Positions 5,317-5,360 of a stretch of 5,360 bases of DNA are shown here, piece after piece. Numbering within the stretch: the stretch's first letter is position 1; each line of letters begins with the position of its first letter. The stretch comes from an uncultured Thermomicrobiales bacterium (GTDB lineage: Bacteria > Chloroflexota > Chloroflexia > Thermomicrobiales > UBA6265), in NCBI GenBank assembly GCA_902806395.1, contig CADCWH010000018.1:1-5360 (forward strand), given 5' to 3'. The notes under the pieces are model-generated. The model had not been told where the DNA came from, did no database searches, and saw only the letters and a list, made by a program, of their open reading frames with translations. The translations under genes were made by a program, and so were the position numbers.

Positions 5317-5360
5317 CCCTACGAGGAGTGGTGATCGAGACGATTAAGGGTCTCAGGTGA

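Larger units (their letters stand above)
4966..5360. other. Intergenic region without a convincing gene
   Basis: From the binding-protein leader to the right edge I see no reading frame with family-like protein sequence. Plus-strand frames that cross this stretch continue from the antisense of the binding-protein gene and read as low-complexity Arg/Ser/Pro sequence. The stretch up to about 5070 holds the leader and candidate promoter. The remainder holds short repeats (5113-5126, 5234-5255, 5303-5316) and nothing else that I can name. A divergent gene may start at or beyond the right edge. Confidence 0.6.

Noticed and set aside
4668..5360. Plus-strand 230-residue frame reaching the right edge
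   Set aside because: Nearly half is antisense to the binding-protein gene and the rest reads as low-complexity Arg/Ser/Thr sequence. There is no ribosome site and no family pattern.

Overview
The window is GC-rich DNA from a bacterium that I would place, with moderate confidence, in the Chloroflexota near class Thermomicrobia. The reasons are very high GC at third codon positions, a solute-binding protein with a twin-arginine signal and no lipobox cysteine followed by a short S/T/P/E linker, and a DUF1680-type glycosidase. This is judged from sequence style, not from a database match.

Layout. Positions 1-1269 (+) hold the C-terminal two thirds of a GH127/DUF1680 glycoside hydrolase that runs in from the left edge; its predicted zinc/cysteine catalytic site is intact. 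A 100-bp spacer (1270-1369) separates it from a convergent minus-strand operon. In transcription order that operon encodes an extracellular solute-binding protein of family 5 (3329-4951), a DppB/OppB-type permease (2279-3229) and a DppC/OppC-type permease (1370-2275). The roughly 400 bp to the right of the operon (4952-5360) hold no convincing gene. They carry the operon's leader and probable control region: a TATACT -10 box on the minus strand, a perfect 20-bp palindrome, a small leader hairpin, and several short direct repeats.

How the parts may work together. The binding protein would capture an oligopeptide or oligosaccharide outside the cell and pass it to a DppB-DppC channel. No ATPase gene (DppD/DppF type) lies in the operon or the window, so the importer must borrow its ATPases from another locus, or they lie beyond the window. 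The GH127 gene next door suggests, but does not prove, that the cargo is a plant-type glycan fragment such as an arabinose-containing oligosaccharide, since some Dpp/Opp-family importers carry sugars. A perfect 12-bp hairpin between the binding-protein gene and the permease genes resembles the intercistronic structures that keep a binding protein in excess over its membrane partners.

I found no transposon, CRISPR array, tRNA, rRNA or clearly new system. The most interesting unexplained parts are the palindromic control region, the intercistronic hairpin and the missing ATPases.
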